Source: Myxococcus xanthus (lineage in GTDB: Bacteria; Myxococcota; Myxococcia; Myxococcales; Myxococcaceae). From it: a DNA stretch of 64,000 bases. The stretch spans positions 62,001 through 126,000 of the forward strand of contig NZ_FNOH01000015.1 in NCBI RefSeq assembly GCF_900106535.1. The letters are read 5' to 3'. Shown here piece after piece: positions 20,273-29,508 of the stretch. The notes below the pieces were generated by a model. That model did no database searches and was not told the DNA's origin. It worked only from the letters and a program-made list of their open reading frames with translations. Made by a program: the position numbers and the translations under genes. Position 1 is the first letter of the stretch. Every line of letters begins with the position of its first letter.

Positions 20273-22174
20273 GTGTCACCCGCGATGGCAAGCGCGCCGC
20301 GAGAACGATTCGGCCGGTATGAACTTCAAGAGCGGGTAGGCCAGGGCGGCATGGCGGAGACGTGGCGCGCCCGGCTCCTGGGTGCGGCGGGCGTCACCAA
20401 GTCCGTGCTCATCAAGAAGGTGCTCCCGGAGTACGCCAACGACGAAGCCTTCGTGTCCATGTTCATCAGCGAGGCGCGCATCTCCGCCACGCTGTCGCAC
20501 GGGGCCATTGCCCAGGTCTTCGACTTCGGGAAGGTGGACGGGCAGTACTTCCTGGCCATGGAGCTGGTGGAAGGCCAGCCGCTGAACCGCATCCTGAAGC
20601 GGGCGCTGCGTTCCGGCTACCACTCCCTGCCGGTGCCCATCGCGGTCTTCATCGCCATGGAGATGTGTCGCGGCCTGCACTACGCCCATACTCGCAGTGA
20701 CGAGAAGGGCGAGCCGCTGGGCATCGTCCATCGCGACATCTCCCCCGACAATGTCCTCATCGGCTACGAGGGACAGGTCAAAATCGTCGATTTCGGCATC
20801 GCGAAGGCGCGCTCCCTGCGCAGCTTCAACACCGAGCCCGGCGTGGTGAAGGGGAAGTACCTGTTCTTCTCGCCGGAGCAGGCGCGGGGGGAAGCGGTGG
20901 ATGCCCGCACGGATGTCTGGGCCACTGGCGTGGTGCTGTTCCAGATGCTCTGCGGCCGGTTGCCGCTGGAGGGCCAGGTCCACACGGTGTTGCGGCGATT
21001 GAACAGCGGCCAGCCGCTGCCCTCGCCGCGACAGGTACGGTCCGACATCCCGGTGGCGCTGGACTCCATCATCCAGCGGGCGCTCGCGCTCCAGAAGGAT
21101 TCCCGTTTCGAGTCCGCCCATGCGCTCGGGGATGCCCTGGCCGGGTTCCTCTACTCGTCCACCCCGCGTTTTTCGCCCATGTCCGTGGCGTACCTGCTGC
21201 GGGAGCTGTACCGCCCGGACCTGGAGGCGCTCGGGATGAATGCCCCGGTGCCGGCCTCCTTCGCGGAGGAGATGTCCATCTGGCGCGAGGCGCCCCCGCT
21301 GCCAGCGCCCACGCAACACGGTGTGCCAGCGCTGGACGTGGAGCCGGACTACCGCACCGAGGAGAGCGGGCCCGTCGAGGTGGACGACGCGGAGAAGGAG
21401 GCTCCCGCGCCGCGTGCGACGCGGGTGGGCCTGTTCGCCGAAGGCAGCCGCAGCTCCCAGTGGGTGGCCGGTGTCGGCCTGGTGATGGCCGCGGTGCTCG
21501 CCGTGGTGGCGGTGACGCGGGTGGGCGCCGACGTGCTGGCCGCCGCCAAGGAAGAGGTGCGCGCGCCCGGGCCACCCGTGGCGCAGCGGATCATTCCGCC
21601 CGCATTGCCTCCCGGCCCACCCGTGGCCGCGCCCTCGAAGCCCCCGGCCGCGGAGGAGGCGCCTTCGCGGGCCTCGGAGGCCATGGTCGAGAACGCGGAT
21701 GACGACGAGGTGTCGGGAAACGCCGACACGCCGGATGACGCAGCCGAGGTCGCGGCCGAGCGTTCCGCCGTGGCGCGTCCGGTCTCCGGAGTGCGGAGCG
21801 GCAAGGTCGTTCCGGCGGCTGGCAAGGTCGCTCGAGGACAGACGCGGCAGGCCCAGGCGGCGCTGCTGGGCGCGGCGGGCAACGCCCTGGCGGTGTCGCC
21901 GGTGACGGTGGGGCCCGCGCACAGGGTGCTCACCGCCGGGCGCGCCCTCCAGCGTGAGGGCAAGTACACCGACGCGCGGAACTCCGCCCGCGAGTGCGCC
22001 CGGCTCGAGCCCGGCAACGCCGAGTGCTACCTGCTGCTGGGGGCCGTGGAGGTGAAGCTGGGGCGAATCGAGGAGGGGGCTCGCAACTACCACCGCTTCC
22101 TGGAGCTGGCCCCGTCGGACCATCCGCTCGCGAGCACCGTCCTGCGTATTTTGCAGGAATACGAAGCCCGGTAG
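20273..22174 (+). CDS. Eukaryotic-like Ser/Thr protein kinase with TM segment and TPR-like C-terminus
   Basis: 633 residues from GTG 20273 (ATG 20285 also possible). The kinase domain is complete: glycine loop GQGGMAETW, Lys in SVLIKKVL (near 43), catalytic loop IVHRDISPDN (near 150), DFG (near 169), and SPEQ for the APE region. A Pro/Ala linker and one membrane helix (about 395-420) follow; the C-terminal 90 residues look like TPRs (AGRALQREGKYTDARNSAREC). So the kinase is cytosolic and the TPR part extracytoplasmic. It diverges from the FHA activator gene. Confidence 0.94.
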   Translation: MSPAMASAPRERFGRYELQERVGQGGMAETWRARLLGAAGVTKSVLIKKVLPEYANDEAFVSMFISEARISATLSHGAIAQVFDFGKVDGQYFLAMELVEGQPLNRILKRALRSGYHSLPVPIAVFIAMEMCRGLHYAHTRSDEKGEPLGIVHRDISPDNVLIGYEGQVKIVDFGIAKARSLRSFNTEPGVVKGKYLFFSPEQARGEAVDARTDVWATGVVLFQMLCGRLPLEGQVHTVLRRLNSGQPLPSPRQVRSDIPVALDSIIQRALALQKDSRFESAHALGDALAGFLYSSTPRFSPMSVAYLLRELYRPDLEALGMNAPVPASFAEEMSIWREAPPLPAPTQHGVPALDVEPDYRTEESGPVEVDDAEKEAPAPRATRVGLFAEGSRSSQWVAGVGLVMAAVLAVVAVTRVGADVLAAAKEEVRAPGPPVAQRIIPPALPPGPPVAAPSKPPAAEEAPSRASEAMVENADDDEVSGNADTPDDAAEVAAERSAVARPVSGVRSGKVVPAAGKVARGQTRQAQAALLGAAGNALAVSPVTVGPAHRVLTAGRALQREGKYTDARNSARECARLEPGNAECYLLLGAVEVKLGRIEEGARNYHRFLELAPSDHPLASTVLRILQEYEAR

Positions 22175-22208
22175 GTCGGGCGTCCACGATTCGACGTATT
22201 GACTCACC

Positions 22209-22246
22209 AGGCTCCCCGCCGGGGGCTTGGAAAAGCGAGGGAGCCT
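22209..22246. other. Hairpin between kinase and amylase genes
   Basis: AGGCTCCC and GGGAGCCT form a perfect 8-bp stem (22209-22216 with 22239-22246) 35 bp after the kinase stop and 20 bp before the amylase start. It may attenuate readthrough into, or structure the leader of, the amylase mRNA. No U-tract follows. Confidence 0.35.
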
Positions 22247-22265
22247 CCCGTACAAGGGGGCTCGC

Positions 22266-24419
22266 ATGAAGCGTTTCCGCCTTCCTCGACGCCTGACGCT
22301 CCCTGCGCTGCTGATGGCAGCCGCATGTGGTGAGTCTGACTCCATCCCAATCCGGACCTGCGACGTGACGTTGACCTACGCACCGCAGCAGTCCGTGGCG
22401 GGCACTGTTCGGGTCATGGGGGAATGGAACAACTTCGCCGCCCTGTCTCAGCCCATGACCGACCGGGGTGACGGCGTGTTCACGCTCCGCCTGGATGGGC
22501 TGGAGCCGCGCGCCTACGGCTACCGCTTCGTGGTGGGCGACAAGCAGGAGATGGACCCGGAGAACCCGTACTCGCGCTGGGTTCGCGCGGAGGAGTATTC
22601 GCGCGTCATCGTCCCGGACTGCCGCCAGCCCGTGCTGGAGCTGAACCGCTTCACGGTGACGCCCGAGGGCTCGCTGGACGTGGCCGTCTCCTACCTCGAT
22701 GGGACGGACAAGGCGGGTCCGGCGGTAGATGGCATGGTGCTGTCGCTGGACGGCACGCCCCGGCCGGACGCCTATGACGCCGCCTCCGGCCGTTTCATCC
22801 TGAACGTGCAGGGCCTGGAGCAGGGAAAGCACCACGTGAAGGTGGTGGCCAAGGACAGCCAGGGCCGCGAGGCGGAGTCGCTCTATCTGCCGTTCTGGGT
22901 AGAGCCGGAGCGCTTCCGCTGGGACTCGGGGCTGATGTACTTCGCCTTCACGGACCGCTTCCACAATGGTCGGCTGGAGAACGACGCGCCGGTGGCGGAC
23001 GTGGACCCCATCGCCAACTATCTTGGCGGGGACTTCGCGGGCATCACCCAGAAGCTGGAGGAGGGGTACTTCGACGCGCTGGGCATCCGCACGCTGTGGA
23101 TCTCCCCCGTGGATCAGAACCCCGAGGGGCGCTTCATCGGCACCGGCGGTAAGTACTACACCGGCTATCACGGCTACTGGCCGTCGAAGCCCCGCGAGAC
23201 GCAGCACCGCTTCGGCTCGCTGGAGGAGCTGCGCACGCTCACTGCGGCCGCGCACAAGCGGGGCATCCGCGTCATCGCCGACCTGGTGCTCAACCATGTC
23301 CACGAGGAGCACCCGTATTGGGCGAACCATGCGCGAGACGGCTGGTTCAACACGGCCGCCAGTTGCGTGTGTGGAACGCAGGACTGCGACTGGGAAGCCA
23401 AGCGCCTCACCTGCAAGTTCACGGACTACCTGCCGGATTTCAACTGGCGCTCGTCGGACTTCGTGGACCAGTTCGCCGCGGACACGCTCTGGTGGCTGGA
23501 GCAGGCAGACTTCGACGGCTTCCGCATGGACGCGGTGAAGCACATGGAGCAGGTGGCCGGGCGCACCCTCCGCGGGAAGCTGAAGGAGATCACCGCGATG
23601 ACGGGCACCGAGTTCTACCTGGTGGGCGAGACGTACGTTTTCACGGATGGGCGCCCTCAGATTGCCCGTTACATCAGCCCACGCGAGCTGGACGGTCAGT
23701 TCGACTTCCCCCTGTACTGGCCCGTGCGCGAGGCCTTCGCGGACGGCAAGGGCTTGCAGCGTGTGGACGACGCCGTGCGCGCCAACGAGGAGGCCTATGT
23801 GCCGGGAACGCTCAATTCGCCCTTCCTGGGCAACCACGACGTGGCGCGCTTCATCTCCCAGGCCGCGGGGCAACTGCACGAGGGAGGGAGTGATCCCTTC
23901 GGTCCCAACCGCCCGTCCACGGTGGTGACGGATCCGGCCGCCTTCGAGAAGATGAAGTACGGCTTCGCCTTCGTGCTGACGCAGCCGGGCGTGCCGCTGG
24001 TGTATTACGGCGACGAGGTCGGCCTGCCGGGCGCGGCGGATCCGGACAACCGCCGCTTCATGCGGTTCGGCAGCACGCTTGCGCCGCTGGAGCGGGAGTT
24101 GCTCGACTTCGTGCGGAAGCTGGGGCAGGCGCGCCGGGCGCACGAGGCGCTGCAGACGGGCGCGCGGCGGACCCTGCGCGTGGAGAACGACCTCTACGTG
24201 TTCCAGCGCGATCTGCCGAACGGGAAGGGTGCTCTGGTGGCCATCAACCGGAGCGCCGTGGAGCGCTCACTGGTGTTGGAGTTGATGGGAAGCCTGGCCG
24301 CGAGCAGCGGCACCTACGTGGACATCTTCTCCGGGCAGACGCTGCAGCTCACCGGCACGGAGACGGTGCTCGTCGTCCCGCCGCGCGGCGTCGCTGTCTA
24401 CGTGCCCCACCAGGAGTAA
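22266..24419 (+). CDS. Secreted GH13 alpha-amylase-family lipoprotein
   Basis: 717 residues from ATG 22266. A signal peptide ends in a weak lipobox (MAAAC, Cys near 20). Residues 25-110 are an E-set/CBM48-like domain (VRVMGEWNNF), a second Ig-like domain spans 120-215, then the GH13 barrel: DLVLNHVHEEHPYW, FDGFRMDAVKHM (Asp near 421), LVGETYVF (Glu near 454), LGNHDVARF (Asp near 524). It probably degrades starch- or glycogen-like glucan outside the cytoplasm, in contrast to the biosynthetic GH13 enzymes at 6623-13824. Fine specificity is unclear. Confidence 0.92.
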   Translation: MKRFRLPRRLTLPALLMAAACGESDSIPIRTCDVTLTYAPQQSVAGTVRVMGEWNNFAALSQPMTDRGDGVFTLRLDGLEPRAYGYRFVVGDKQEMDPENPYSRWVRAEEYSRVIVPDCRQPVLELNRFTVTPEGSLDVAVSYLDGTDKAGPAVDGMVLSLDGTPRPDAYDAASGRFILNVQGLEQGKHHVKVVAKDSQGREAESLYLPFWVEPERFRWDSGLMYFAFTDRFHNGRLENDAPVADVDPIANYLGGDFAGITQKLEEGYFDALGIRTLWISPVDQNPEGRFIGTGGKYYTGYHGYWPSKPRETQHRFGSLEELRTLTAAAHKRGIRVIADLVLNHVHEEHPYWANHARDGWFNTAASCVCGTQDCDWEAKRLTCKFTDYLPDFNWRSSDFVDQFAADTLWWLEQADFDGFRMDAVKHMEQVAGRTLRGKLKEITAMTGTEFYLVGETYVFTDGRPQIARYISPRELDGQFDFPLYWPVREAFADGKGLQRVDDAVRANEEAYVPGTLNSPFLGNHDVARFISQAAGQLHEGGSDPFGPNRPSTVVTDPAAFEKMKYGFAFVLTQPGVPLVYYGDEVGLPGAADPDNRRFMRFGSTLAPLERELLDFVRKLGQARRAHEALQTGARRTLRVENDLYVFQRDLPNGKGALVAINRSAVERSLVLELMGSLAASSGTYVDIFSGQTLQLTGTETVLVVPPRGVAVYVPHQE

Positions 24420-24434
24420 CAGGGTGGGAATGTT

Positions 24435-24468
24435 CCGGTGGAGGGGTGGGCCGTCCCCCTTCCGCCGG
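24435..24468. terminator. Hairpin between convergent genes
   Basis: CCGGTGGAGGGG and CCCCCTTCCGCCGG arms can form a long GC-rich stem with minor bulges between the amylase stop (24419) and the convergent small gene stop (24479). No U-tract on either side, so a bidirectional terminator is inferred from position. Confidence 0.45.
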
Positions 24469-24478
24469 CGCATCCCAC

Positions 24479-24688
24479 TCAGGACTGAGGGGCCGCCTGC
24501 TCGCTCTTGCCGTGCTTGTAGAAAAGCACGAGAGTGTAGCAGTGGAATTCGTTGTCGGATGACTGACACACGACCCGGTCCACAATCTCCAGGTCGGAGT
24601 TGCTCTTCAGCCAGCGGGTGACGTTCTCACCCAGCTCCTCGCGCTCCTTCGCCTTGGTGGCGGAGAAGACCTTCACGCCCGTGAACAT
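24479..24688 (-). CDS. Small conserved-looking protein, 69 residues
   Basis: Starts at ATG 24688 behind AAGGAG on the minus strand. The sequence has a clear alpha/beta pattern: MFTGVKVFSATKAKEREELGENVTRWL, then strands LEIVDRVVCQSS and FHCYTLVLFYK. That fold pattern (strand-helix-strand-strand) supports a real small protein, as does low Arg/Pro content. No family name is known to me. It would be cytosolic. Confidence 0.72.
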   Translation of the reverse strand: MFTGVKVFSATKAKEREELGENVTRWLKSNSDLEIVDRVVCQSSDNEFHCYTLVLFYKHGKSEQAAPQS

Positions 24689-24917
24689 CGCCTGCCACTC
24701 CTTGTGCGGTGCTGATTCAGGACAATAGGAAGTTATCGCACGCGTCGTTCCGGGGTGTCAAAAACCCGGCTTCCCTGCCATGGGGATGTTGATCGTCCAT
24801 GCCTGGGGGTTTGCAGTCTGCCGCCCGTGCCTATGTTGCTCGAGTCGCACCGGATTGCGCGGGGCGCTCGTGGCAGGGGGCCGCGAGCGGTGGCGGAGTG
24901 GGGAAGGGGGAAGGCCC

Positions 24918-25193
24918 GTGGACATGAAGACCAAGAAGGACCTGGCCGTAGACTTCATCAACACCATCCGGACGATGGAGCCCTCCGCGCTGAATGCGCT
25001 CATCGTCAAGGAGGCAGGTGAAGAGCTGGCCCAGTTCTTCCTCAATTACAGTGCGAATCTCATCTCCAAGGACCCGTCCCGGGTGCTGGAGAACACGTCC
25101 TCGCTGATGCTGATGGGGTACCTCATCCGGACCTACGAGGAGAAAAACACCCAGTCCACCCAGGGCACCTTCCAGTCCTACGCGTTCGCCTGA
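24918..25193 (+). CDS. Small helical protein of unknown function, 91 residues
   Basis: GTG 24918 or ATG 24924; GGGGGAAGG at 24905-24913 fits the GTG. The sequence is all-helical (KKDLAVDFINTIRTMEPSALNALIVKEAGEEL) with no signal peptide or membrane helix, and a polar tail rich in Gln/Thr. It has normal codon use and is preceded by about 230 bp without a gene (24689-24917) that should hold divergent promoters. Function unknown. Confidence 0.72.
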   Translation: MDMKTKKDLAVDFINTIRTMEPSALNALIVKEAGEELAQFFLNYSANLISKDPSRVLENTSSLMLMGYLIRTYEEKNTQSTQGTFQSYAFA

Positions 25194-25255
25194 GCCGCCG
25201 GCAGGGCGTTGCAGGCTCGACAGGGCTCGGGGGAGCCTGTTAGGGAGCAGCGCCC

Positions 25256-25984
25256 ATGCTCATCGACATGCACGCCCATTCCCACCTGTCCAAGGGTTGC
25301 GAGCTGGACCCTCGCGCCGTGTTGGAGCGGGCCGCCTTGTTTGGCCTGGACGGTGTGGCCTTCACCGAGACGAACACCCAGGACGGCTGTGACGAGCTCT
25401 TCGAGATTGGCGCGAAGTCGAAGCTCAAGGTCTTCGTCGGGCTGGAGCTGGTGACGGATCGTGGACAGTACCTGTGCTTCTTCCCGAAGCCGGAGCTGGC
25501 CCCGGAGCCGGTGCAGATGTGGGGCAGCAACCGCGAGAAGCCGTGGAGCGCCGCCGAGTGTCTTCCCAAGGTGAAGGCCCTGGGCGCCGCCATCGTCGCC
25601 GCGCGGCCCTATGACCGGGACTCGCAGAATCCGGCCATGGACTTCATCCGCTCCCTCGGCGTGCTGAGCGCCGTGGAGGGCTACAACGCCCGGGTGAAGC
25701 AGACGTCCAATGACCTGGCCGTGGAGGCCGCCGCGGCGCTGAAGCTTCCCTGTGTGGGGGGCAGTGACGCCCGGGGTTCGCTTGACGAGGTCGGCCGGGG
25801 CGCCACGCTCTTCAAGCGGCCGGTGCAGACGCAAGCCGAACTGGTGGCCGAGCTGCAGAAGGGTGATTTCTGGCCGGTGATGGCCGGCGACCTTCCCCGG
25901 CTTACGCGCCCGGGAGAGGCCCAGGCCGCGCGCAAGTCCGGTGGTGGCGGCCGGGGTGGTGGTGGCAAGCGCCGCCGTCGTTAG
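25256..25984 (+). CDS. PHP-domain metal-dependent phosphoesterase
   Basis: 242 residues. MLIDMHAHSHLSKGC carries the first HxH metal motif of PHP proteins, FTETNTQDG the second region, and GGSDAR the C-terminal Asp ligand. The His that usually follows Asp is Ala here (SDA rather than SDH), and the middle histidine region is not obvious, so the metal site may be altered. The tail is Gly-rich and ends KRRRR, suggesting nucleic-acid or polyphosphate contact. PHP proteins hydrolyse phosphoesters; the substrate is unknown. Confidence 0.8.
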   Translation: MLIDMHAHSHLSKGCELDPRAVLERAALFGLDGVAFTETNTQDGCDELFEIGAKSKLKVFVGLELVTDRGQYLCFFPKPELAPEPVQMWGSNREKPWSAAECLPKVKALGAAIVAARPYDRDSQNPAMDFIRSLGVLSAVEGYNARVKQTSNDLAVEAAAALKLPCVGGSDARGSLDEVGRGATLFKRPVQTQAELVAELQKGDFWPVMAGDLPRLTRPGEAQAARKSGGGGRGGGGKRRRR

Positions 25985-26005
25985 CCGGCGCTCACCGAAG
26001 TCCGC

Positions 26006-26752
26006 TCAGGGGGCGACCGGGTTGCCGCCTTCCTCGGCGCGTGCGAGGCGTCCGTCCGTGAAGAAGGCGCGGCGGCGGCCCCCGGGGTAGATCCACTCCT
26101 CGTGCCTGGCCGTGCCTTCCAGGGAGCGCCGCACCGTCTCCGGCGGGCCCCAGGCCATGCGGGCCGCGTCCGTGGACATGTTGGCCACCAGTCGCTTCTC
26201 ACGCACGGCCTCCTGCACCGCGGGCGGCAGCGCGTCCAGCGTGGGCTTCAAGTCCCGCGCGGACAGGTACTTCTCCAGCTCCGTGCGGAAGTCCTCCGGA
26301 CGGTCCAGGTTGGGCGGCATCACCAGGATGAGCGGCGGCGCGTTGGCGGGTGCGCCGGCTTCCGTGAGGTACACCCAGGGCCAGGCGCGCGGGCTGTAGA
26401 GGACGCGCTCGGTGATGACCCAGGAGGTGGGGAACTCCACGCGGGTGATGCGCAGCTTCGTCCCGGCGGGGAGCACGCGCTCCACGGCGCCCGGGTTGAT
26501 GGGGGCGCCCTTCGAATCGTCGAGGAGCCGTACGTCCTCGGGGGCGTAGGGCGTCAGCAGGCGCTTGGAGGCGTCACCGAAGAGCGGCGTGACGTTGCTG
26601 GAGACGCGGAGGTACTGCTCCGCCTCTGGGCCGGAGAGCGTCTGGTTGAGGGAGGTCCGTGCCTCGGGCGGCATGCGCGTCTGGGACGCACAGCCCGCGC
26701 CAAGCACGGTCAGCAGGGACAGGGACAGGATTCGGAATGAGGCGAGCGGCAT
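26006..26752 (-). CDS. Lipoprotein of unknown function
   Basis: 248 residues. Signal peptide and lipobox LGAGC (Cys at 21). The N-terminal half contains VERVLPAGTKLRITRVEFPTSWV, like a small beta-domain; the C-terminal part has AARMAWGPPETVRRSLEGTARHEEWIYPGGRR, which resembles the SmpA/OmlA-type motif in which a Gly-Pro-Pro turn precedes a beta-hairpin. So an outer-membrane or periplasmic BamE-like fold is possible. Downstream of a gene-poor stretch; single-gene unit. Confidence 0.75.
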   Translation of the reverse strand: MPLASFRILSLSLLTVLGAGCASQTRMPPEARTSLNQTLSGPEAEQYLRVSSNVTPLFGDASKRLLTPYAPEDVRLLDDSKGAPINPGAVERVLPAGTKLRITRVEFPTSWVITERVLYSPRAWPWVYLTEAGAPANAPPLILVMPPNLDRPEDFRTELEKYLSARDLKPTLDALPPAVQEAVREKRLVANMSTDAARMAWGPPETVRRSLEGTARHEEWIYPGGRRRAFFTDGRLARAEEGGNPVAP

Positions 26753-27076
26753 GGCACCTCCGCGGGGACAGGGCGCGGCAGGTGTCCTGATTAGCTCACC
26801 GGGCTGGCTGCGTCAGCGGGGATGGTTCCATCGCCTCGCGCTTGCCGCCGCGGCATCCGCGCTGAGGCGGGCAGATGGGGCCGCGGCCATGCGGATCCGC
26901 GACGAGCAGGAAACGGCCGAGCCCGCGGGTGTCCGTCAGCTCTGGATGGCCACACAGCGCGCAGTGACGGGGAGGACGCTTGGAGGGAGGGAAGGGCACG
27001 GGGAGTGAGTGTGCGCCGCTCCCATGCCCGGAGCGAATTTTCGGCGGGCCCGGCCCGGGTGGGCGCGGGCCGGGGA
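26753..27076. other. Intergenic stretch, 324 bp
   Basis: Lies between the lipoprotein start and the FmdB-like gene stop, both on the minus strand. It should hold the lipoprotein promoter and the end of the FmdB transcript. A GGCCCG / CGGGCC stem (27052-27071) just after the FmdB stop could be a terminator without U-tract. I see no convincing small gene or repeat. Confidence 0.4.
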
Positions 27077-27394
27077 CTACTTCTTGTCGCCCGAGGCCGC
27101 CGGCGCGGGGGCCGGAGCGGGTGTGCTGGGAGCGCTGCTGGCCGGCGAGGACGCGCTCGACGACGAGGAGGAGCTGCTGCTCGAGGAAGAGCTGCCGCCG
27201 TCCTTCTTGGTGGAGCTGTACAGGTCGGAGTACCAACCCCCGCCCTTGAGGACGAAGCTCGAGCGGCTGACGACCTTGGTCATCGACCCCTCGGCGCCGC
27301 ACGCGCCGCACGTGGCAGGGGCGGGGTCGGAGATCTTCTGCAGCACGTCGATCATCTTTCCACAGCTCTGGCAGGAGTACTCGTAGATGGGCAT
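27077..27394 (-). CDS. FmdB-family zinc-ribbon protein with poly-Ser tail
   Basis: 105 residues from ATG 27394. MPIYEYSCQSCGK and ATCGACG form the two CxxC knuckles of the FmdB/CxxC_CXXC_SSSS family, followed by KVVSRSSFVLKGGGWYSDLY, the usual C-terminal signature. Residues about 65-85 are an almost pure Ser run and the tail is Ala/Pro-rich. The family is a putative regulatory zinc protein with no proven role. Only 29 bp separate it from the upstream gene (27424-28629), so the two are an operon. Confidence 0.9.
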   Translation of the reverse strand: MPIYEYSCQSCGKMIDVLQKISDPAPATCGACGAEGSMTKVVSRSSFVLKGGGWYSDLYSSTKKDGGSSSSSSSSSSSSSASSPASSAPSTPAPAPAPAASGDKK

Positions 27395-27423
27395 GGTTCT
27401 CGGTGCCTCGTCAGGGTGTTGAG

Positions 27424-28629
27424 TCAGCGGGAGCCGGCCAGCAGCTGCTTGCGCAGTCCGTCCGCCAGTCCCAATCGCTCGAAGGCGCGGAAGACGAGCT
27501 CGGAGGGGGCGCCGTGCTTGCGGGCAACGGCATCCGCCAGTTCGTGCAGGTCTCCGGCATCGTGCAGGACGTCGCCGACGAGCCGCTCCAGTTCCTTGCG
27601 GAGCGTGTCGGCGAACTTCTTCTGGATGCCCAGGTCGGTCAGGTACTTCTCGCGCCCGAGCAGGTCCAGCCGGTGCGTCAGGTGGGGCGTGGCCAGGGCC
27701 TCGCGGCGGAAGCGCTCGCGCAGGGCCTCCACGTCCTCCGTCAGCGACAGCATGGAGACCAGTCGCTGCAGCTCCGACGGGCTCAGGCCCAGGGCCCAGG
27801 CCACGCGGCCGGCGGCGCCCCGCTGGGTGGTGAAGCCGTCCAGCACCTGGCGGCGCTCCTTCTCCACCATCGCATCCATCAGCGCGTGGTCCCGGAGCAC
27901 GTTCTCCAGATCCACCTGCGTCAGCTCTCCCCGCGCGCCATTGAAGCGCTGGGACAGGGCCCGCAGCAGCGCGAAGCGGTGGTCGGCGGCCTCCATGGCG
28001 GCCTCCACGACGGGCTTGCCGGTCAGGCGCGTCAGCTCCATGAAGGACGCGCGCGGCGCCTCCACGCGGGTGAAGCGGCCCCGGGGGCGCGGCAGGTCCC
28101 TGCGCGAGAGGGCGGGCTCCTCGGCGAAGTCGGCGGGCGAGCCCAGGGTGTCCTCCGTGGGGGCGCGCTTTCGCGGGGCGATGCGCTCCTTGACGGTGGC
28201 CTCCAGGTCCTCCTTCGCGGCCTTGCCGCCCTTCTTCCCGGCGGACACGTCCATCGCGGGCGGCGGGGCGAAGGTGAGGGAGGGCTCGGCGGGAGCCGGC
28301 GCGGGCGGCGGCGTCTTCTGATCGCGCACGTGCGCCAACTCGCGGGCGACCTCGTAGAAGCCGCACGCCTGACGCTGCGCGGCCACGGAGGGCTGGGTGC
28401 CGTTGAGGATGTCGACGACGGCGAAGGGCCCCAGGGGGGACACCTCGGGTTCGCCGTCCGTCAGTGCGCGGACGCGGAAATCATCAGCCTCGGCCAGGAG
28501 GGCCAGCGCCTCGCGGACCTCGGGTGCCGGGGCGGGTGCCTTCGCGCGCCGGCAGAAGTCCGAGACGGCAACCGCCACGGGGGTGGGGACGTCGTCGGGC
28601 TGTCGTCTTCTCTGCCAGGGACTGTTCAT
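27424..28629 (-). CDS. Hypothetical cytosolic protein with helical C-terminal half, 401 residues
   Basis: Start at ATG 28629 (MNSPWQRRRQPDD); the upstream part of the frame is Arg/Cys-rich and outside the likely transcript. Residues 1-90 form a small alpha/beta region (AVVDILNG), 90-200 a Pro/Lys-rich linker, and 200-401 are all-helical. Within it, GRVAWALGLSPSELQRLVSMLSL has the shape of a helix-turn-helix. No signal peptide. I do not recognise the family; a DNA-binding role is only a possibility. Confidence 0.7.
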   Translation of the reverse strand: MNSPWQRRRQPDDVPTPVAVAVSDFCRRAKAPAPAPEVREALALLAEADDFRVRALTDGEPEVSPLGPFAVVDILNGTQPSVAAQRQACGFYEVARELAHVRDQKTPPPAPAPAEPSLTFAPPPAMDVSAGKKGGKAAKEDLEATVKERIAPRKRAPTEDTLGSPADFAEEPALSRRDLPRPRGRFTRVEAPRASFMELTRLTGKPVVEAAMEAADHRFALLRALSQRFNGARGELTQVDLENVLRDHALMDAMVEKERRQVLDGFTTQRGAAGRVAWALGLSPSELQRLVSMLSLTEDVEALRERFRREALATPHLTHRLDLLGREKYLTDLGIQKKFADTLRKELERLVGDVLHDAGDLHELADAVARKHGAPSELVFRAFERLGLADGLRKQLLAGSR

Positions 28630-29020
28630 GAATGTCGCGGAAAAATGCTCGTTTACGAGGGCCGATGCCTCTATCTTCGCCCACAGACAAGTGTCAATGA
28701 GCCAGTCCGATTCCAATCTAAACAGCCTACGGCGAGTGCAAGTCGCGGGGACGAGCGGACGGGAGGGGAGGCGTTCCCCGGGGCCGCACGCCAAGCGTTG
28801 CGGGGAGGATGGGACGGGAGTATCAGGCCCGCCGCGTCCGGAGACCAACACCTGTTGGTGACGTTTTCTTCTCCGGCGGGGCGCCTTTGTTGGGAAATGG
28901 CCGGGTCGCGAGAGTTGGCCGAATTGGTTACAACAAGAGCGGAGGGCGAGGCAGCGCGGGCCTCCACCCAAGTGCGCCCGAGGCATGGCGCGGACCCGCG
29001 GCGACTTTGAAGGATTTCTC
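28630..29020. other. Divergent intergenic region, 391 bp
   Basis: Separates the minus-strand 27424-28629 gene from the plus-strand Fur-family gene. It holds the promoter annotated at 28669-28698 for the leftward unit and, near the other end, GAAGGA (29005-29014 area) as the Fur-family ribosome binding site. No ORF in it is credible; I see no long repeat. Confidence 0.45.
28669..28698 (-). promoter_or_regulatory. Sigma-70-type promoter for the 28629-27077 unit
   Basis: On the minus strand a perfect TTGACA (28698-28693) is followed after 16-18 nt by an AGATAGAG stretch as -10. It lies about 40 bp upstream of the start codon. The -35 is exact, the -10 matches only about half of consensus. Confidence 0.45.
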
Positions 29021-29503
29021 ATGAGCAACAGTCACAGCCATCACCACGACGACCACGACAAGGACGAGGTGCTTGCCCGCTACATGGCCCAGCACGGCCT
29101 GAATAGCACGCGGCAGCGCAGCCTCATCATCGACACGTTCTTCGCGGTGGGAGGCCACCTGTCGGTGGAGGAGCTGTGGAACAAGGTGCGTGAACAGGAC
29201 ACCAAGGTGTCCGTCGCCACCGTTTACCGGACCATGAAGCTGCTCAGCGAGTGTGGCCTGGCCCACGCGCGCAACTTCGGGGACGGGCAGACGCGCTACG
29301 AGGCGGCCGCGGGGCGCGACCACCATGACCACCTGGTCTGTACGCGCTGCGGCACCATCATCGAGTTCGAGAACGAGCGCATCGAGGCGCTTCAGGACGC
29401 CGTGGCCCGCAAGCACGGCTTCAAGGTGACGTCGCACAAGATGGAGCTGTACGGCCTGTGTCGTGACTGTCAGCGGGCCGGGTCGGCCGCCTCGGAGGCC
29501 TGA
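29021..29503 (+). CDS. Fur-family metalloregulator
   Basis: 160 residues from ATG 29021, with GAAGGA well spaced before it. After a His/Asp-rich start (SHSHHHDDHDKDE) comes the winged helix (STRQRSLIIDTFFAVGGHLSVEEL, SVATVYRTMKLLSECG). HHDHLVCTRCG and LCRDC (Cys pairs near 107-110 and 147-150) form the structural zinc and regulatory metal sites. It is a DNA-binding repressor controlled by metal or peroxide; Fur, Zur or PerR type cannot be told safely. The 6 bp to the next gene suggest an operon. Confidence 0.93.
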   Translation: MSNSHSHHHDDHDKDEVLARYMAQHGLNSTRQRSLIIDTFFAVGGHLSVEELWNKVREQDTKVSVATVYRTMKLLSECGLAHARNFGDGQTRYEAAAGRDHHDHLVCTRCGTIIEFENERIEALQDAVARKHGFKVTSHKMELYGLCRDCQRAGSAASEA

Positions 29504-29508
29504 TCTCC

